64,000 nt of DNA, taken from contig NZ_CP081964.1 in assembly GCF_019844075.1 (NCBI RefSeq), forward strand, positions 3,348,001 to 3,412,000, written 5' to 3'. The notes beneath the pieces are model-generated. The model was not told the DNA's origin. It searched no databases and was given only the letters and a program-made list of their open reading frames with translations. Each line of letters begins with the position of its first letter. Positions within the stretch are counted from its first letter, which is position 1. Source of the stretch: Curtobacterium sp. TC1. Lineage in GTDB: Bacteria; Actinomycetota; Actinomycetes; Actinomycetales; Microbacteriaceae. Both the position numbers and the translations under genes were made by a program. Shown here piece by piece: positions 1 to 8,265 of this stretch.

Positions 1-208
1 GTGTGCCGAGGCCGACCCACTCGGTGAGTGACAGGTACACGGCGGCGAGCACCGGCACGATCATGAACAGCCCGTACAGCACGTAGAACGGTGCGATGAA
101 CAGGTAGGGCGCACTGCCCCCGTTCGTGTTCAGGCGTCGGCGCCGAACGGGCGGATCGGCCGTGGTGGTGGCGGAGACCGGGATGCCGGTGGCGGTTGAC
201 GTGGACAT
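1..208 (-). CDS. Sugar ABC transporter permease (MalF type), 5' part only
   Basis: Inner-membrane permease of a carbohydrate uptake (CUT1) ABC importer; only the first 69 codons lie in the window and the gene continues off the left edge. The N-terminus is Ser/Thr/Arg-rich, followed by a hydrophobic first membrane segment (APYLFIAPFYVLYGLF) and then VYLSLTEWVG, the usual start of MalF/UgpA-type permeases. The ATG lies 12 nt after the stop of the binding-protein gene, so the two are co-transcribed in the order binding protein, then permease. A second permease is expected beyond the edge. Family assignment is firm from the N-terminus and context; the substrate cannot be read here. Confidence 0.85.
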   Translation of the reverse strand, partial: MSTSTATGIPVSATTTADPPVRRRRLNTNGGSAPYLFIAPFYVLYGLFMIVPVLAAVYLSLTEWVGLGT

Positions 209-220
209 CGAGGGTCCTCC

Positions 221-1606
221 TCAGGCGCGGGTCTGGCCGCGGAAGTCGGCCGCAGCGGCGTCGAGCGCCTGCTTCGGGGAGATCTGGCCCTTGTAGGCCT
301 TGATGAGGTAGCCGCTCAGGACGGTCTGCAGGATCGAGGCATCGGCGCTCTGGTGCTGCGAGGGCACGTCGTCGACGACCGACTTGTAGACGCCGAACAG
401 CTGCTGCCCGCCGAAGTACGGGTCGCTCAGCGCCGCGAGCCGCGGGTCGTCGTAGACCGATCGGAGCGTCGGCAGGTACCCGAGGTCCTGGTAGCGCTTC
501 ACCTGCTGGTCCGGGTCGAGGTACGCGGCGAGCACCAGGTCGATACCGGCCTTCGTGAGCGGCTTGTCACGGAGCACCGAGAACCCGGTGCCACCACCGA
601 CGCTCGTGGTGCTGCCACCGCCGGCGAACCGGGGCAGGTTCCGCACCTTCCACTTGCCCTGCTGCTCGGGCACGTTCGGCTTGATGCCGTAGCTGGCGTA
701 CCAGGACGGCATGTCGACGGCCAGGATGGTGCCGCCCTTCAGCCCGGACTGCAGGCTCGGTCCGTACATGTCGGCGACCGTCGCGATCGCACCGGACTGC
801 ACGCCGTCGACCAGGAACTGCAGGGTGCGCTCGGCCTCCGGCGTCTGGATGTCGATGCCGCCGTCCTCGTCGTAGAGGTCGCCGCCGCGCTGGAGCAGCA
901 GGATCTGGTAGCTCTGCAGCGTGCCGCCCGGGTCGGTGACCGCCACGGCGTGCAGCGAGACACCCTTGCGCTTGTTGAGCTTCGCGCCGACGTCCATGTA
1001 CTCCTCCCACGTCGTCAGGTCGTCGGGGATGCCGAGGGCCTCGAACTGGTCGGCGCGGTGGTAGTAGACGCACAAGGGGGTGTCCGAGTCGAGCGCGTAC
1101 AGGTGCCCGTCCTTCGAGAACGGCGTGAGTCGCGCGGCGATCAGGTCGTCCTTGCGCGACGCCACCGACGGCGACAGGTCGCTCAGCAGCTCGGATGCGA
1201 TGTCACCGCGGAGCATCCGGCAGAACGCCCCGATCTCGAGCCCGGCGACGTCCGGCGTGCCCGTGCCGGCGACGGCCTGCGCGATGAGCTTGGTCGGGAT
1301 GTCGGCCGCGGCGATGGTGGTGATGTCGAGCGCGAAGTCGAAGTCCGACTTCCGGTCGGCGACCGGCAGCGCCTCGGTGAAGAACTTCTCGTAGCCGGGG
1401 TCGTGCGTCCAGAAGGACAGGTCGGCGCGTCCGGAACGCACGGCGGCGGTGGACTGTGGAGAGCAGCCCGCGAGCAGCGCGCCGAGGGCGATGCTGCCGC
1501 CCGCGGCGGCGCCCCACCGGAGCAGGTCGCGTCGGCTCGGTCCGCGGTCTCTGCCGGGAGGCACGGGTGGCGCAGGTACGGAGAGTCGCCTGGGTACTGG
1601 GGTCAC
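221..1606 (-). CDS. Sugar ABC transporter substrate-binding lipoprotein
   Basis: Extracytoplasmic solute-binding protein (family 1) of the importer whose permease follows. The N-terminus has an RRDLLRW twin-arginine-like stretch, a hydrophobic run and the lipobox LLAGC, so export with lipid anchoring is likely; mature features such as the SFWTHD start and internal Trp/Tyr-rich segments fit CUT1 binding proteins. An in-frame start 24 codons upstream (GTG at 1676-1678) is rejected because it lies on the LacI-type operator; GTG 1604-1606 is preferred because AGGAGAC (complement of 1613-1619) sits at ribosome-binding distance. About 461 aa, normal for the family. The lacI gene lies directly upstream on the same strand, which suggests substrate-induced expression. 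The ligand is unknown; the nearby secreted hexosaminidase makes amino-sugar oligomers a reasonable guess. Confidence 0.9.
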   Translation of the reverse strand: MTPVPRRLSVPAPPVPPGRDRGPSRRDLLRWGAAAGGSIALGALLAGCSPQSTAAVRSGRADLSFWTHDPGYEKFFTEALPVADRKSDFDFALDITTIAAADIPTKLIAQAVAGTGTPDVAGLEIGAFCRMLRGDIASELLSDLSPSVASRKDDLIAARLTPFSKDGHLYALDSDTPLCVYYHRADQFEALGIPDDLTTWEEYMDVGAKLNKRKGVSLHAVAVTDPGGTLQSYQILLLQRGGDLYDEDGGIDIQTPEAERTLQFLVDGVQSGAIATVADMYGPSLQSGLKGGTILAVDMPSWYASYGIKPNVPEQQGKWKVRNLPRFAGGGSTTSVGGGTGFSVLRDKPLTKAGIDLVLAAYLDPDQQVKRYQDLGYLPTLRSVYDDPRLAALSDPYFGGQQLFGVYKSVVDDVPSQHQSADASILQTVLSGYLIKAYKGQISPKQALDAAAADFRGQTRA

Positions 1607-1662
1607 GTTCAGGTCTCCTGACGTCGTCGTCGAGGTGATCGAGGAATTGGCGGTGCGCGCAT

Positions 1663-1674
1663 GTGAGCGCTCAC
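1663..1674. promoter_or_regulatory. LacI-family operator (perfect 12-bp palindrome)
   Basis: GTGAGCGCTCAC is a perfect palindrome with the central CG typical of LacI/GalR operators. It lies between the lacI-type gene and the binding-protein gene, about 57 nt upstream of the preferred GTG start, where a repressor would block transcription of the importer. Confidence 0.7.
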
Positions 1675-1692
1675 TCACGGGACGGACGCAAG

Positions 1693-1707
1693 CCGCGCCT
1701 CCCGTCC
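1693..1707 (-). repeat. Dispersed intergenic element between lacI and the importer
   Basis: The minus strand reads GGACGGGAGGCGCGG, a full copy of the recurrent element, directly after the lacI stop and just before the LacI operator. Confidence 0.55.
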
Positions 1708-1713
1708 GGGGGT

Positions 1714-2775
1714 TCAGTCGGCGGGGCGGAGGTGACGCCGCGCAGGCGACGGCGGCGCGCTGGTGGCGCGCGTGATCAGCTGGCCGGGCAGCATCCGGTG
1801 GCGCTCGGCGGGCGGGTGGCCGTCGAGTGTGCGGAAGAGGCGGTGCATCGCGAGGCGGGTGGCCTCGTCGAAGTCCTGGCGGATGGTCGTGAGTGGTGTC
1901 GGCAGGTAGGCGGAGATCGGCATGTCGTCGAAGCCGACGATGCTGACGTCAGCCGGCACGGACAACCCGTGCTGCTGGATGGCGGACATCGCGCCGATCG
2001 CCATCTGGTCGTTCGCGACGAAGACCGCCGTCAGGTCCGGGCGGCCGAGCAGTGAGCGCATGGCCTCGTAGCCGCTCTGCGGCGACCAGTCCCCCTCGAC
2101 CGGCGCGTGCTCGGCGACGCCAGCGTCCTGCAGTGCAGCGCGCCAGCCCGCCAGACGGCGTGAGCTCGAGGTCCAGTCCGCGGGACCCGCGATGTGCCAC
2201 ACGGTCTCGTGCCCGAGGGCGAGCAGGTGATCGGTGGCCGCGAAGGCGGCACCGCTCTCGTCGAGGCCGACCGCCAGGGTGTTCTCGCGGTCGGCGACGT
2301 CCGGCGGCCCGAGCGTCAACACCGTCACGCCCTGCGGCAGGCGGAGCTGGTCCATCTGGTTCTCGACCGGCTCGGAGAAGACGATCGCCTCGACGTCCTG
2401 GCCGACGAGCGAGTCGACCGCCGGCTGGAGCTCGGACGCCGTCGCGGCCACGGTGCGGACGATCGCCAGGCTGTAGCCGTTCGTGCGACAGGCCTGCTCG
2501 ACGCCCGTGAGCATGGCAGTCGGGCCGTACAGGTTCGTGCCGATCGTGATGAGGCCGACGCGGCGGGAGCGCTGGGACTTGAGGGAGCGGGCAGCGGCGT
2601 TCGGACGGAAGCCCAGCTCCGCGATCGCCGCTTCGACCTTGGCACGGACGGCCGCGGTGACGTGCGGCTCGTCGTTGACGACGCGGGAGACGGTCTTCTG
2701 GGACACCCCGGCGAGGGCCGCGACGTCGGTCATGGAGGCCGGACGGAGGCGGTGAACCGAGGCGTTGCCGCTCAT
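1714..2775 (-). CDS. LacI-family transcriptional regulator
   Basis: Sugar-responsive repressor, 353 aa. The N-terminal helix-turn-helix is classical: MTDVAALAGVSQKTVSRVVND at residues ~15-35, then the hinge RPNAAARSLKSQRS, followed by a periplasmic-binding-protein-like effector domain (VGLITIG, VFVANDQMAIGAM, SIVGFDDMPISAYLPTPLTTIRQD). GAAGGAGC precedes the ATG. It lies immediately upstream of the importer operon on the same strand and is divergent from the GH20 hexosaminidase gene. The palindrome at 1663-1674 is the obvious target. The inducer cannot be told from sequence; a chito-oligosaccharide or related amino sugar is a guess from the neighbours. Confidence 0.93.
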   Translation of the reverse strand: MSGNASVHRLRPASMTDVAALAGVSQKTVSRVVNDEPHVTAAVRAKVEAAIAELGFRPNAAARSLKSQRSRRVGLITIGTNLYGPTAMLTGVEQACRTNGYSLAIVRTVAATASELQPAVDSLVGQDVEAIVFSEPVENQMDQLRLPQGVTVLTLGPPDVADRENTLAVGLDESGAAFAATDHLLALGHETVWHIAGPADWTSSSRRLAGWRAALQDAGVAEHAPVEGDWSPQSGYEAMRSLLGRPDLTAVFVANDQMAIGAMSAIQQHGLSVPADVSIVGFDDMPISAYLPTPLTTIRQDFDEATRLAMHRLFRTLDGHPPAERHRMLPGQLITRATSAPPSPARRHLRPAD

Positions 2776-2980
2776 CGTCAGCTCCTTCGCTGCTCCGTGG
2801 GACCGGTGGGAACCGGGTGTGGGAGCAAGACAACCACGGGATTGTCTACGTAGTCAAGGCCGATTTCGCGGTGATCTTGCAACTGCGAGGTCGTGCGGGT
2901 CGCGTGCCACGCGGGCGGATACGATCGTGCGCGCATCCTGATCCAGCGAGGGCGACGGGGTGTTCGAGGGGGAGAACGTC

Positions 2981-4453
2981 GTGGTGCGTCAGCAGAGGAA
3001 CCTGGTCTCCGGACCGCTGGCCAGACGCACGCTGGCAGTTGGTCTGGCGATCGCCGTGTCGGCCGCAGCTCTGGTCGGCATCCGTGCAACGGCAGGATCA
3101 GCGGACACGGCAGCCTCGACGGTGACGGTCACGAAGGTCACCGCGTCCACCACCGTCACCTCGACCGGCACCGCCGTGCGCACGACCCTGAAGGTCAAGA
3201 ACACCGCCTCGGTGCGGAAGCCCGCTTCCTCCGCGTGGCTCTACCTGTCCGCCGGCACCAAGAAGTACACGCTCGGCCGGATCGCGGTGAAGGAACTCGG
3301 CCCGGGATCGAGCACGACGGTCACCGCAGTCCGCGGGACGCCCTCGCGTGCCGCAGCCGGGAAGTACTCGGTCCTCGCCTGCGCCGGTGCGTACTCCGCA
3401 AAACAGTGCCGCACGTCGACCGCGACCGTCAGCACGAAACCCACGAAGCGCGCGCATCCCGAGACGGGCGTGATGCTCGACGTCGCTCGTGCCTACTACC
3501 CCGTGGCGCTGATCAAGCGGTACATCGACCTGCTCGACGACAACGGCGGGCGCTTCCTGCACCTGCACCTCACCGACGACCAGAACGTCGGGATCGAGAG
3601 CACTGTCCTCGGCCAGACCCTCGCGAACGCCGAGCTCGACCACGGTGTCTACACGAGCCGTGTGACCCATCGCCCGTTCCTGAGTGCCGCGCAGGCACGC
3701 ACGATCACCACCTACGCGTCGAAGCGGGGAATCGCGGTCGTGCCGGAGATCGACACCCCTGGGCACATGGCTGCTGCCTTCGCCCTGCTCGAGGCGGAAC
3801 ACGGCAAGAAGTGGGTCGATCGCATCCGCTCGGGTGAGAGTGAGCTCGACCCGTCTGCGCCCGGGAGCCTCGCGCTGGCGACCAAGCTCTACGCGGAGCT
3901 GCAGTCGACGTTCCCGTCCAGCCGCGCCGTGCACATCGGCGGCGATGAATGGGGCGACGACGTCACCGCCACCCAACGCGTCGCGTGGATGAACGCGATG
4001 GCGGCAGCTCTCGGCAACCGCGAGGTCTGGGCGTGGAACGACGGGATCGATCGCGCTGCGGTCGGGCGGCTGGATCCGCGCATCCGCGTCACGTACTGGA
4101 GCTTCGACGGCGACACCGAGGACGCAGCCGAGCGCCGCGAACGCCGAGCGCGGCGGGCGAGTGCGGTCGACCTGCAGCAGGCCGGGATCGACCTGCTCAA
4201 CTACAACTCGTACTACCTGTACGAGGTGCCGACCGACCTCGACCCGGCCGACAGCGAGTACACGGTCGCCGACCTCCGCGAGAACTGGTCACTTCGGGCG
4301 TGGGACGGCGACTCCGGTTCGCTGCTCGCAGCTCCGATGTCGGGCGCCGCCGTCGCGATCTGGGGCGAGGACCTCGACAGTCCACCCGCTGACGCGCTCC
4401 TGCGGTGGAGCGCGCCGCACGTGACGGCGATGCTGGAGACCGCAGCCTCCTGA
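2981..4453 (+). CDS. Secreted GH20 beta-N-acetylhexosaminidase
   Basis: Exo-acting glycoside hydrolase removing N-acetylhexosamine from chito-oligosaccharides or glycans by substrate-assisted catalysis. The precursor has a signal peptide (hydrophobic LAVGLAIAVSAAALVGI), an Ig-like/CARDB-type domain of ~110 residues rich in Thr and Val, then the GH20 barrel: GVMLDVARAYYP, LHLHLTDDQN, VPEIDTPGHMAA, and the catalytic Asp-Glu pair in HIGGDEW at residues ~322-323. Start GTG 2981 is chosen because GGGGGAG lies 6 nt before it; an earlier GTG at 2960 lacks a ribosome-binding site. It is divergent from the LacI regulator, so the locus may couple extracellular release and uptake of amino sugars (inference). 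Export and family are well supported; the natural substrate is not. Confidence 0.92.
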   Translation: MVRQQRNLVSGPLARRTLAVGLAIAVSAAALVGIRATAGSADTAASTVTVTKVTASTTVTSTGTAVRTTLKVKNTASVRKPASSAWLYLSAGTKKYTLGRIAVKELGPGSSTTVTAVRGTPSRAAAGKYSVLACAGAYSAKQCRTSTATVSTKPTKRAHPETGVMLDVARAYYPVALIKRYIDLLDDNGGRFLHLHLTDDQNVGIESTVLGQTLANAELDHGVYTSRVTHRPFLSAAQARTITTYASKRGIAVVPEIDTPGHMAAAFALLEAEHGKKWVDRIRSGESELDPSAPGSLALATKLYAELQSTFPSSRAVHIGGDEWGDDVTATQRVAWMNAMAAALGNREVWAWNDGIDRAAVGRLDPRIRVTYWSFDGDTEDAAERRERRARRASAVDLQQAGIDLLNYNSYYLYEVPTDLDPADSEYTVADLRENWSLRAWDGDSGSLLAAPMSGAAVAIWGEDLDSPPADALLRWSAPHVTAMLETAAS

Positions 4454-4465
4454 CGGACGCGTGTC

Positions 4466-4478
4466 GTGCCTCCAGGCC
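4466..4478 (-). repeat. Dispersed intergenic GC-rich element, partial copy
   Basis: The minus strand reads GGCCTGGAGGCAC, a variant of the GGAGGCGCGG element found between genes throughout the window. It lies just after the GH20 stop and is followed by a run of ~9-nt near-repeats (CCGCCTGA-type) to about 4540, all between two convergent genes. Confidence 0.45.
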
Positions 4479-4544
4479 GATCGCTGGAACCGCCTGAGCC
4501 GCCTGATCCGCTGGGTCCGCCGGATCCGCCGAATCCCCGCCTGG

Positions 4545-5486
4545 CTACCCGAGCGGCTCGACGCCGTAAGCGGCGACCACCGCGCGCAACTCGTCCAGGT
4601 AGGCCTGCGCCTGCACGGTGAGGGGCACGGAGGCGTGCGCGATCCAGCCGATCTCGATGCGTTCGTCGACGTCGAGGGGGATGGCGACGATCTCGGGGTC
4701 GAGGTCGTCGCTGATGAGCCCGGTCGAGATCGTGTACCCGCCCAGGCCGATCATGAGGTTGAAGATCGTCGCCCGGTCCGAGACGCGGATCTCCCGCTTG
4801 CTCGACATCGTCGACAGGATCTCCTCCGCCAGGTAGAAGGAGTTGTTCGCGCCCTGGTCGAACGTCAGCCGCGGCAGGTCGGCGAGGTCGTCGAGGGTCG
4901 CGCGCTCCCGTGACGCGATGGGGTTCCGACGGGCCACGAAGATGTGCGGCTGCGCGACGAACAGCGGCGTGAACACGACGCCGGCGTCCCGCAGCAGCTT
5001 GCCGAGGACCTGCGTGTTGAAGTCGTTGCGGTAGAGGATGCCCACCTCGCTGCGCAGCGTGCGGACGTCCTCGATGATGTCCCACGTGCGCGTCTCTCGG
5101 AGCGAGAACTCGTACTCGTCCGCAGCCGCTGCCTCGACCATCCGGACGAAGGCCTCCACGGCGAACGAGTAGTGCTGCGCGGACACCCCGAGCAGCCGAC
5201 GCGACCGCTGCCCACCGACGTACCGCTGCTCGAGCAGGGAGACCTGCTCGATGACCTGCCGGGCGTACCCGAGGAACTCGACGCCGTCGACGGTGAGTAC
5301 GACTCCCCGGGCCGATCGAGTGAAGAGCGGGCGTCCGATCCGCGTCTCGAGGTCCTTCATCGCGGCGGACATCGTCGGCTGCGACACGTAGAGCAGATCG
5401 GCCGCGGCGCTGATCGAGCCCTCCGTCGCGACCTCGATGAAGTACCGGAGCTGCTGGAGGGTGATGTCGTTCGAAACCCGGGCCAT
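4545..5486 (-). CDS. LysR-family regulator, likely controlling mesXD
   Basis: LysR-type transcriptional regulator, 313 aa. The winged helix-turn-helix is at residues ~10-65 (TLQQLRYFIEVATEGSISAAA, VSQPTMSAAMKDLETRIGRPLFTR), followed by a two-lobed effector domain resembling CysB/CbbR-type sensors. It is divergent from mesX, with 120 bp between the start codons, the classic arrangement in which a LysR protein controls the neighbouring operon. The imperfect palindrome at 5496-5511 overlaps its own promoter region. A TATAGC element lies 8 nt before the ATG, so its own mRNA may have almost no leader. Sulfur or methionine status is the plausible signal (inference from neighbours). Confidence 0.92.
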   Translation of the reverse strand: MARVSNDITLQQLRYFIEVATEGSISAAADLLYVSQPTMSAAMKDLETRIGRPLFTRSARGVVLTVDGVEFLGYARQVIEQVSLLEQRYVGGQRSRRLLGVSAQHYSFAVEAFVRMVEAAAADEYEFSLRETRTWDIIEDVRTLRSEVGILYRNDFNTQVLGKLLRDAGVVFTPLFVAQPHIFVARRNPIASRERATLDDLADLPRLTFDQGANNSFYLAEEILSTMSSKREIRVSDRATIFNLMIGLGGYTISTGLISDDLDPEIVAIPLDVDERIEIGWIAHASVPLTVQAQAYLDELRAVVAAYGVEPLG

Positions 5487-5495
5487 AGGCCGAGG

Positions 5496-5511
5496 CTATA
5501 CCGGTGCATAG
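5496..5511. promoter_or_regulatory. Candidate LysR binding site (CTAT-N8-ATAG)
   Basis: CTATACCGGTGCATAG has CTAT/ATAG arms around 8 nt and contains the T-N11-A pattern of LysR boxes. It lies between the divergent lysR and mesX starts, adjacent to lysR. Confidence 0.5.
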
Positions 5512-5606
5512 CGTCTCGGTATTACCTGATGGCTCGCGAATCCCGCCATGATCGATGCATCCTTCCCACCGTGCCCACGGGCCGCTCGACGAACAGATTG
5601 CCGACC

Positions 5607-6566
5607 ATGGCGAACGACCTCACCTTCAGCATCACCCGCACCCGGTTCGACGAGGACTACTCCCCCGCCGACAGCTCCCGGTTGACCACGAACTTCGCCA
5701 ACCTGGCGCGCGGCGAGCGCCGGCAGGAGAACCTCCGTGCTGCGCTGGCGATGATCGACGGGCGCGCGAACGAGCTCTTGGCTGCCAGTGATCGCTACCG
5801 CTTGCAGCTCGACATCGTCTCGGTCGCACTGGCGTTCTCCGACGGTGGATCGGACGCGGAGTTCCCGCTGCTCGAGATGCTCGACGTCACCATCGTCGAC
5901 CAGCTCACCGGCGAGCACCACCACGGCATCCTCGGGAACAACTTCTCGTCGTACCTGCGCGACTACGACTTCTCCGTGCTGCTGCCGTCGCTGCCGTCGC
6001 TGCCGTCTGACTTCGGGGCGCTGCACGGGGCCCTCTTCCAGCGGTTCCTTTCGTCGCCGGCGTTCCACGACGGGTTCGGTGCCGAGCCCGTCGTCTGCAT
6101 CAGCGTCTCGACAAGCCAGACCTACCGCCGGACCGGGTACGTCCACCCGGTCCTCGGCGCCGAGTACGAGCACGAGCACTCCTCGCTCACCGACGACTAC
6201 TTCGGTCGGATGGGCATGCGGGTCCGGTACTTCCAGCCCGCCGGAGCGTCGGCCCCGCTCGCCTTCTACACGCGCGGCGACCTGACCGGGGACTACACGG
6301 ACCTCCAGCTCATCGGCACGATCGCCACCATGGAGACGTTCCAGAAGATCTACCGCCCGGAGATATACGCCGCGAACACCCCGGCCGGCAGCACCTACCG
6401 CCCCACGCTCGACCACACCGACTTCACGCCCACCCCGGTCACCTACGACCGCGAGGAGCGCAGCCGCCTCGGGATCACCCAGGGCCGGTGGACCGAGGAA
6501 CACCTCGTGACGCCGCACGGTGCGCTCATGTCCCGTTTCGCTGCCGAACCCGTCCCCGCCCGCTGA
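5607..6566 (+). CDS. mesX: MesX, DUF1852 partner of methionine synthase MesD
   Basis: DUF1852 family protein, 319 aa (MANDLTFSITRTRFDEDYSPADSSRLTTNFANLARG...). This family is known as MesX, needed together with the MetE-like core protein MesD for folate-independent, oxygen-requiring methionine synthesis; its own chemistry and the methyl source are not settled. It is directly followed by mesD after 20 nt, which strongly supports the assignment. No signal peptide or membrane segment, so cytoplasmic. ATG 5607 is chosen because the DUF1852 family start motif begins there; upstream codons in the same frame read through the lysR gene and are not family-like. Likely controlled by the divergent LysR regulator. 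Confidence 0.9.
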   Translation: MANDLTFSITRTRFDEDYSPADSSRLTTNFANLARGERRQENLRAALAMIDGRANELLAASDRYRLQLDIVSVALAFSDGGSDAEFPLLEMLDVTIVDQLTGEHHHGILGNNFSSYLRDYDFSVLLPSLPSLPSDFGALHGALFQRFLSSPAFHDGFGAEPVVCISVSTSQTYRRTGYVHPVLGAEYEHEHSSLTDDYFGRMGMRVRYFQPAGASAPLAFYTRGDLTGDYTDLQLIGTIATMETFQKIYRPEIYAANTPAGSTYRPTLDHTDFTPTPVTYDREERSRLGITQGRWTEEHLVTPHGALMSRFAAEPVPAR

Positions 6567-6586
6567 CCGTCTGGACCGCCACTCCC

Positions 6587-7636
6587 ATGAGCTCTCTCCT
6601 CCCCACCGCGATCGTCGGCAGCCTGCCGAAGCCGTCCTGGCTCGCCGAGCCCGAGCGCCTCTGGTCACCCTGGCAGCTCGACGGCGCCGCCCTGACCGAG
6701 GGCAAGCAGGACGCCCTCCGATCCGCCGTGCACGAGCAGGAGCACCGCGGGATCGACATCGTCAGCGATGGCGAGCAGACCCGCCAGCACTTCGTCACGA
6801 CGTTCATCGAGCACCTCGACGGCATCGACCAGGAGCGCAAGGAGACCGTCCGGATCCGCGACCGCTACGACGCTGCCGTTCCCACGGTGGTCGGCGCCGT
6901 GAGTCGCCCCGCCCCGGTGTTCGTCGACGACGCCAGGTTCCTCCGCGCGCAGACCGACCGGCCGATCAAGTGGGCGCTCCCCGGCCCGATGACCATGATC
7001 GACACCCTCTCCGACCAGCACTACAAGAGCCGCGAGAAGCTGGCGTGGGAGTTCGCCACGATCCTCAACCAGGAAGCCCGCGAGCTCGAGGCCGCGGGCG
7101 TCGACATCATCCAGTTCGACGAGCCCGCCTTCACCGTCTTCCACGACGAGGTGCAGGACTGGGGCGTCGCCGCGCTCGAACGCGCCACCGAGGGACTCCG
7201 CGCCGAGACCGCCGTGCACATCTGTTACGGCTACGGCATCGAGGCCAACAACAAGTGGAAGGAGACACTCGGCGCCGAGTGGCGGCAGTACGAGCAGTCC
7301 TTCCCGCTGCTACAGCAGTCGTCCATCGACATCGTCTCACTGGAGTGCATCCACTCGCACGTGCCCCTCGAGCTCGTCGAACTCATCCGTGGCAAGAAGG
7401 TGATGCTCGGGGCGATCGACGTCGCGACCGAGACCGTGGAGACGCCGGAGGAGGTCGCGGAGGTGCTGCGGCGGGCGCTCGAGTTCGTCGATGCGGACAA
7501 GCTCATCCCGAGTTCGAACTGCGGGATGGCGCCGTTGGCGCGGAACGCCGCGCTCGCGAAGCTCAGTGCACTGTCCGCTGGTGCGGACTTGGTGCGGGCA
7601 GAGCTCGTCGGCGCGGCCGTCCCTTCAGGACGCTAG
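6587..7636 (+). CDS. mesD: MesD, folate-independent methionine synthase (core MetE-like)
   Basis: Short methionine synthase corresponding to the C-terminal catalytic domain of MetE, 349 aa, without the N-terminal folate-binding half. The zinc and homocysteine site is intact: His211 and Cys213 (HICYG), Glu253 (IVSLECIHS) and Cys312 (SSNCGM), matching the H-x-C...E...C ligand set of MetE. The GSLPKPSWL start is typical. It follows mesX by 20 nt as a two-gene operon. Transfer of a methyl group to homocysteine is the established role of the family; in this type it depends on MesX and oxygen rather than methyl-folate. A decayed partial second copy lies at 10305-10841. Confidence 0.9.
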   Translation: MSSLLPTAIVGSLPKPSWLAEPERLWSPWQLDGAALTEGKQDALRSAVHEQEHRGIDIVSDGEQTRQHFVTTFIEHLDGIDQERKETVRIRDRYDAAVPTVVGAVSRPAPVFVDDARFLRAQTDRPIKWALPGPMTMIDTLSDQHYKSREKLAWEFATILNQEARELEAAGVDIIQFDEPAFTVFHDEVQDWGVAALERATEGLRAETAVHICYGYGIEANNKWKETLGAEWRQYEQSFPLLQQSSIDIVSLECIHSHVPLELVELIRGKKVMLGAIDVATETVETPEEVAEVLRRALEFVDADKLIPSSNCGMAPLARNAALAKLSALSAGADLVRAELVGAAVPSGR

Positions 7637-7650
7637 GCGCTGGCAGCCGC

Positions 7651-7686
7651 ACGGCGGCTCTCTTCGAGAAGGAGGAGGGCCGCCGT
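7651..7686 (+). terminator. Hairpin after mesD
   Basis: ACGGCGGC (7651-7658) and GCCGCCGT (7679-7686) are perfect 8-bp arms around a 20-nt loop that itself contains a small TCT...AGA hairpin. It begins 15 nt after the mesD stop, and there is no long T-run. The rest of the gap to 7800 holds only a copy of the dispersed GGAGGCGCGG element. Confidence 0.55.
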
Positions 7687-7721
7687 TCGTGTTGCGTCCG
7701 CCGCGTGCGCGGCTCTCGATC

Positions 7722-7738
7722 CGGCCTGGAGGCGCGGC
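7722..7738 (+). repeat. Dispersed intergenic element downstream of mesD
   Basis: CGGCCTGGAGGCGCGGC is one copy of the recurrent element. A near-identical copy (GCCGGTCTGGAGGCGCGG) lies in the same relative position downstream of the decayed mesD copy at 10926-10942. Confidence 0.55.
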
Positions 7739-7800
7739 TTCCGTCCGTCTGACAGGTTGCGTTGACAACACCCGCGCCCCCTACTGCCCCTCGACCCCGG

Positions 7801-8265
7801 TCACGGCCTCAGCGATCCGCTTTCAGTCCCTCGCGGGGGAAGCAGCCACCACGGAACAACGGCCCACGCGGGCGCTGCCGCGAGAAGCCACCAAGCAGTA
7901 GGACTCAACGTCGAAGACGCCAAACCCACGATGATCAGCCAGCTCATCGCGAGAGCCGCGACGAACCCCGCGGTGACCGCACACGAGATGCGACCTCTGC
8001 GCCGGTCTCGAGCGAAGGCGGACCCGACAGCCGCCACGAGGAACAGCGCCTGTATCGCCGCGAGCAGGATCGCGGTTCTCAACGGTGTTCCGTACCCGCT
8101 CGGACTTCCGTCCGGACCGAACGACGTCGCGATCCGTTCGGGTAACCGATCCCACCAGACGCTGGTGACCGCAACCTCGACGACGACAGGGAACGCAGCA
8201 GCGGTGGCTGCGAAGGCCACCTCTCGCCTGCGTCGGCCGCGGGCGCTGGCCGTCGGTACGTTCAT
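7801..8265 (-). CDS. DUF1648-like small membrane protein
   Basis: About 154 aa. A short basic N-terminus is followed by a membrane segment, then WWDRLPERIATSFGPDGSPSGYGTP, which matches the DUF1648 pattern (LPxxIxxHF-type linker with GxPxGYG), and three further hydrophobic segments (AILLAAIQALFLVAAVG; VTAGFVAALAMSWLIIVGL; AWWLLAAAPAWAVVPWWL). Such proteins are related to SdpI-like membrane proteins; the function here is unknown. Its ATG at 8263-8265 overlaps the stop of the upstream serine-hydrolase gene (ATGA), showing translational coupling. An ATG 12 nt further upstream is an alternative start. Confidence 0.7.
   Translation of the reverse strand: MNVPTASARGRRRREVAFAATAAAFPVVVEVAVTSVWWDRLPERIATSFGPDGSPSGYGTPLRTAILLAAIQALFLVAAVGSAFARDRRRGRISCAVTAGFVAALAMSWLIIVGLASSTLSPTAWWLLAAAPAWAVVPWWLLPPRGTESGSLRP

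Noticed and set aside
5512..5606. Possible riboswitch in the 95-nt mesX leader
   Set aside because: A small hairpin (GATGGC...GCCATGATC) is present, but none of the conserved cores of SAM, SAH or cobalamin riboswitches could be seen. A LysR site explains regulation better.
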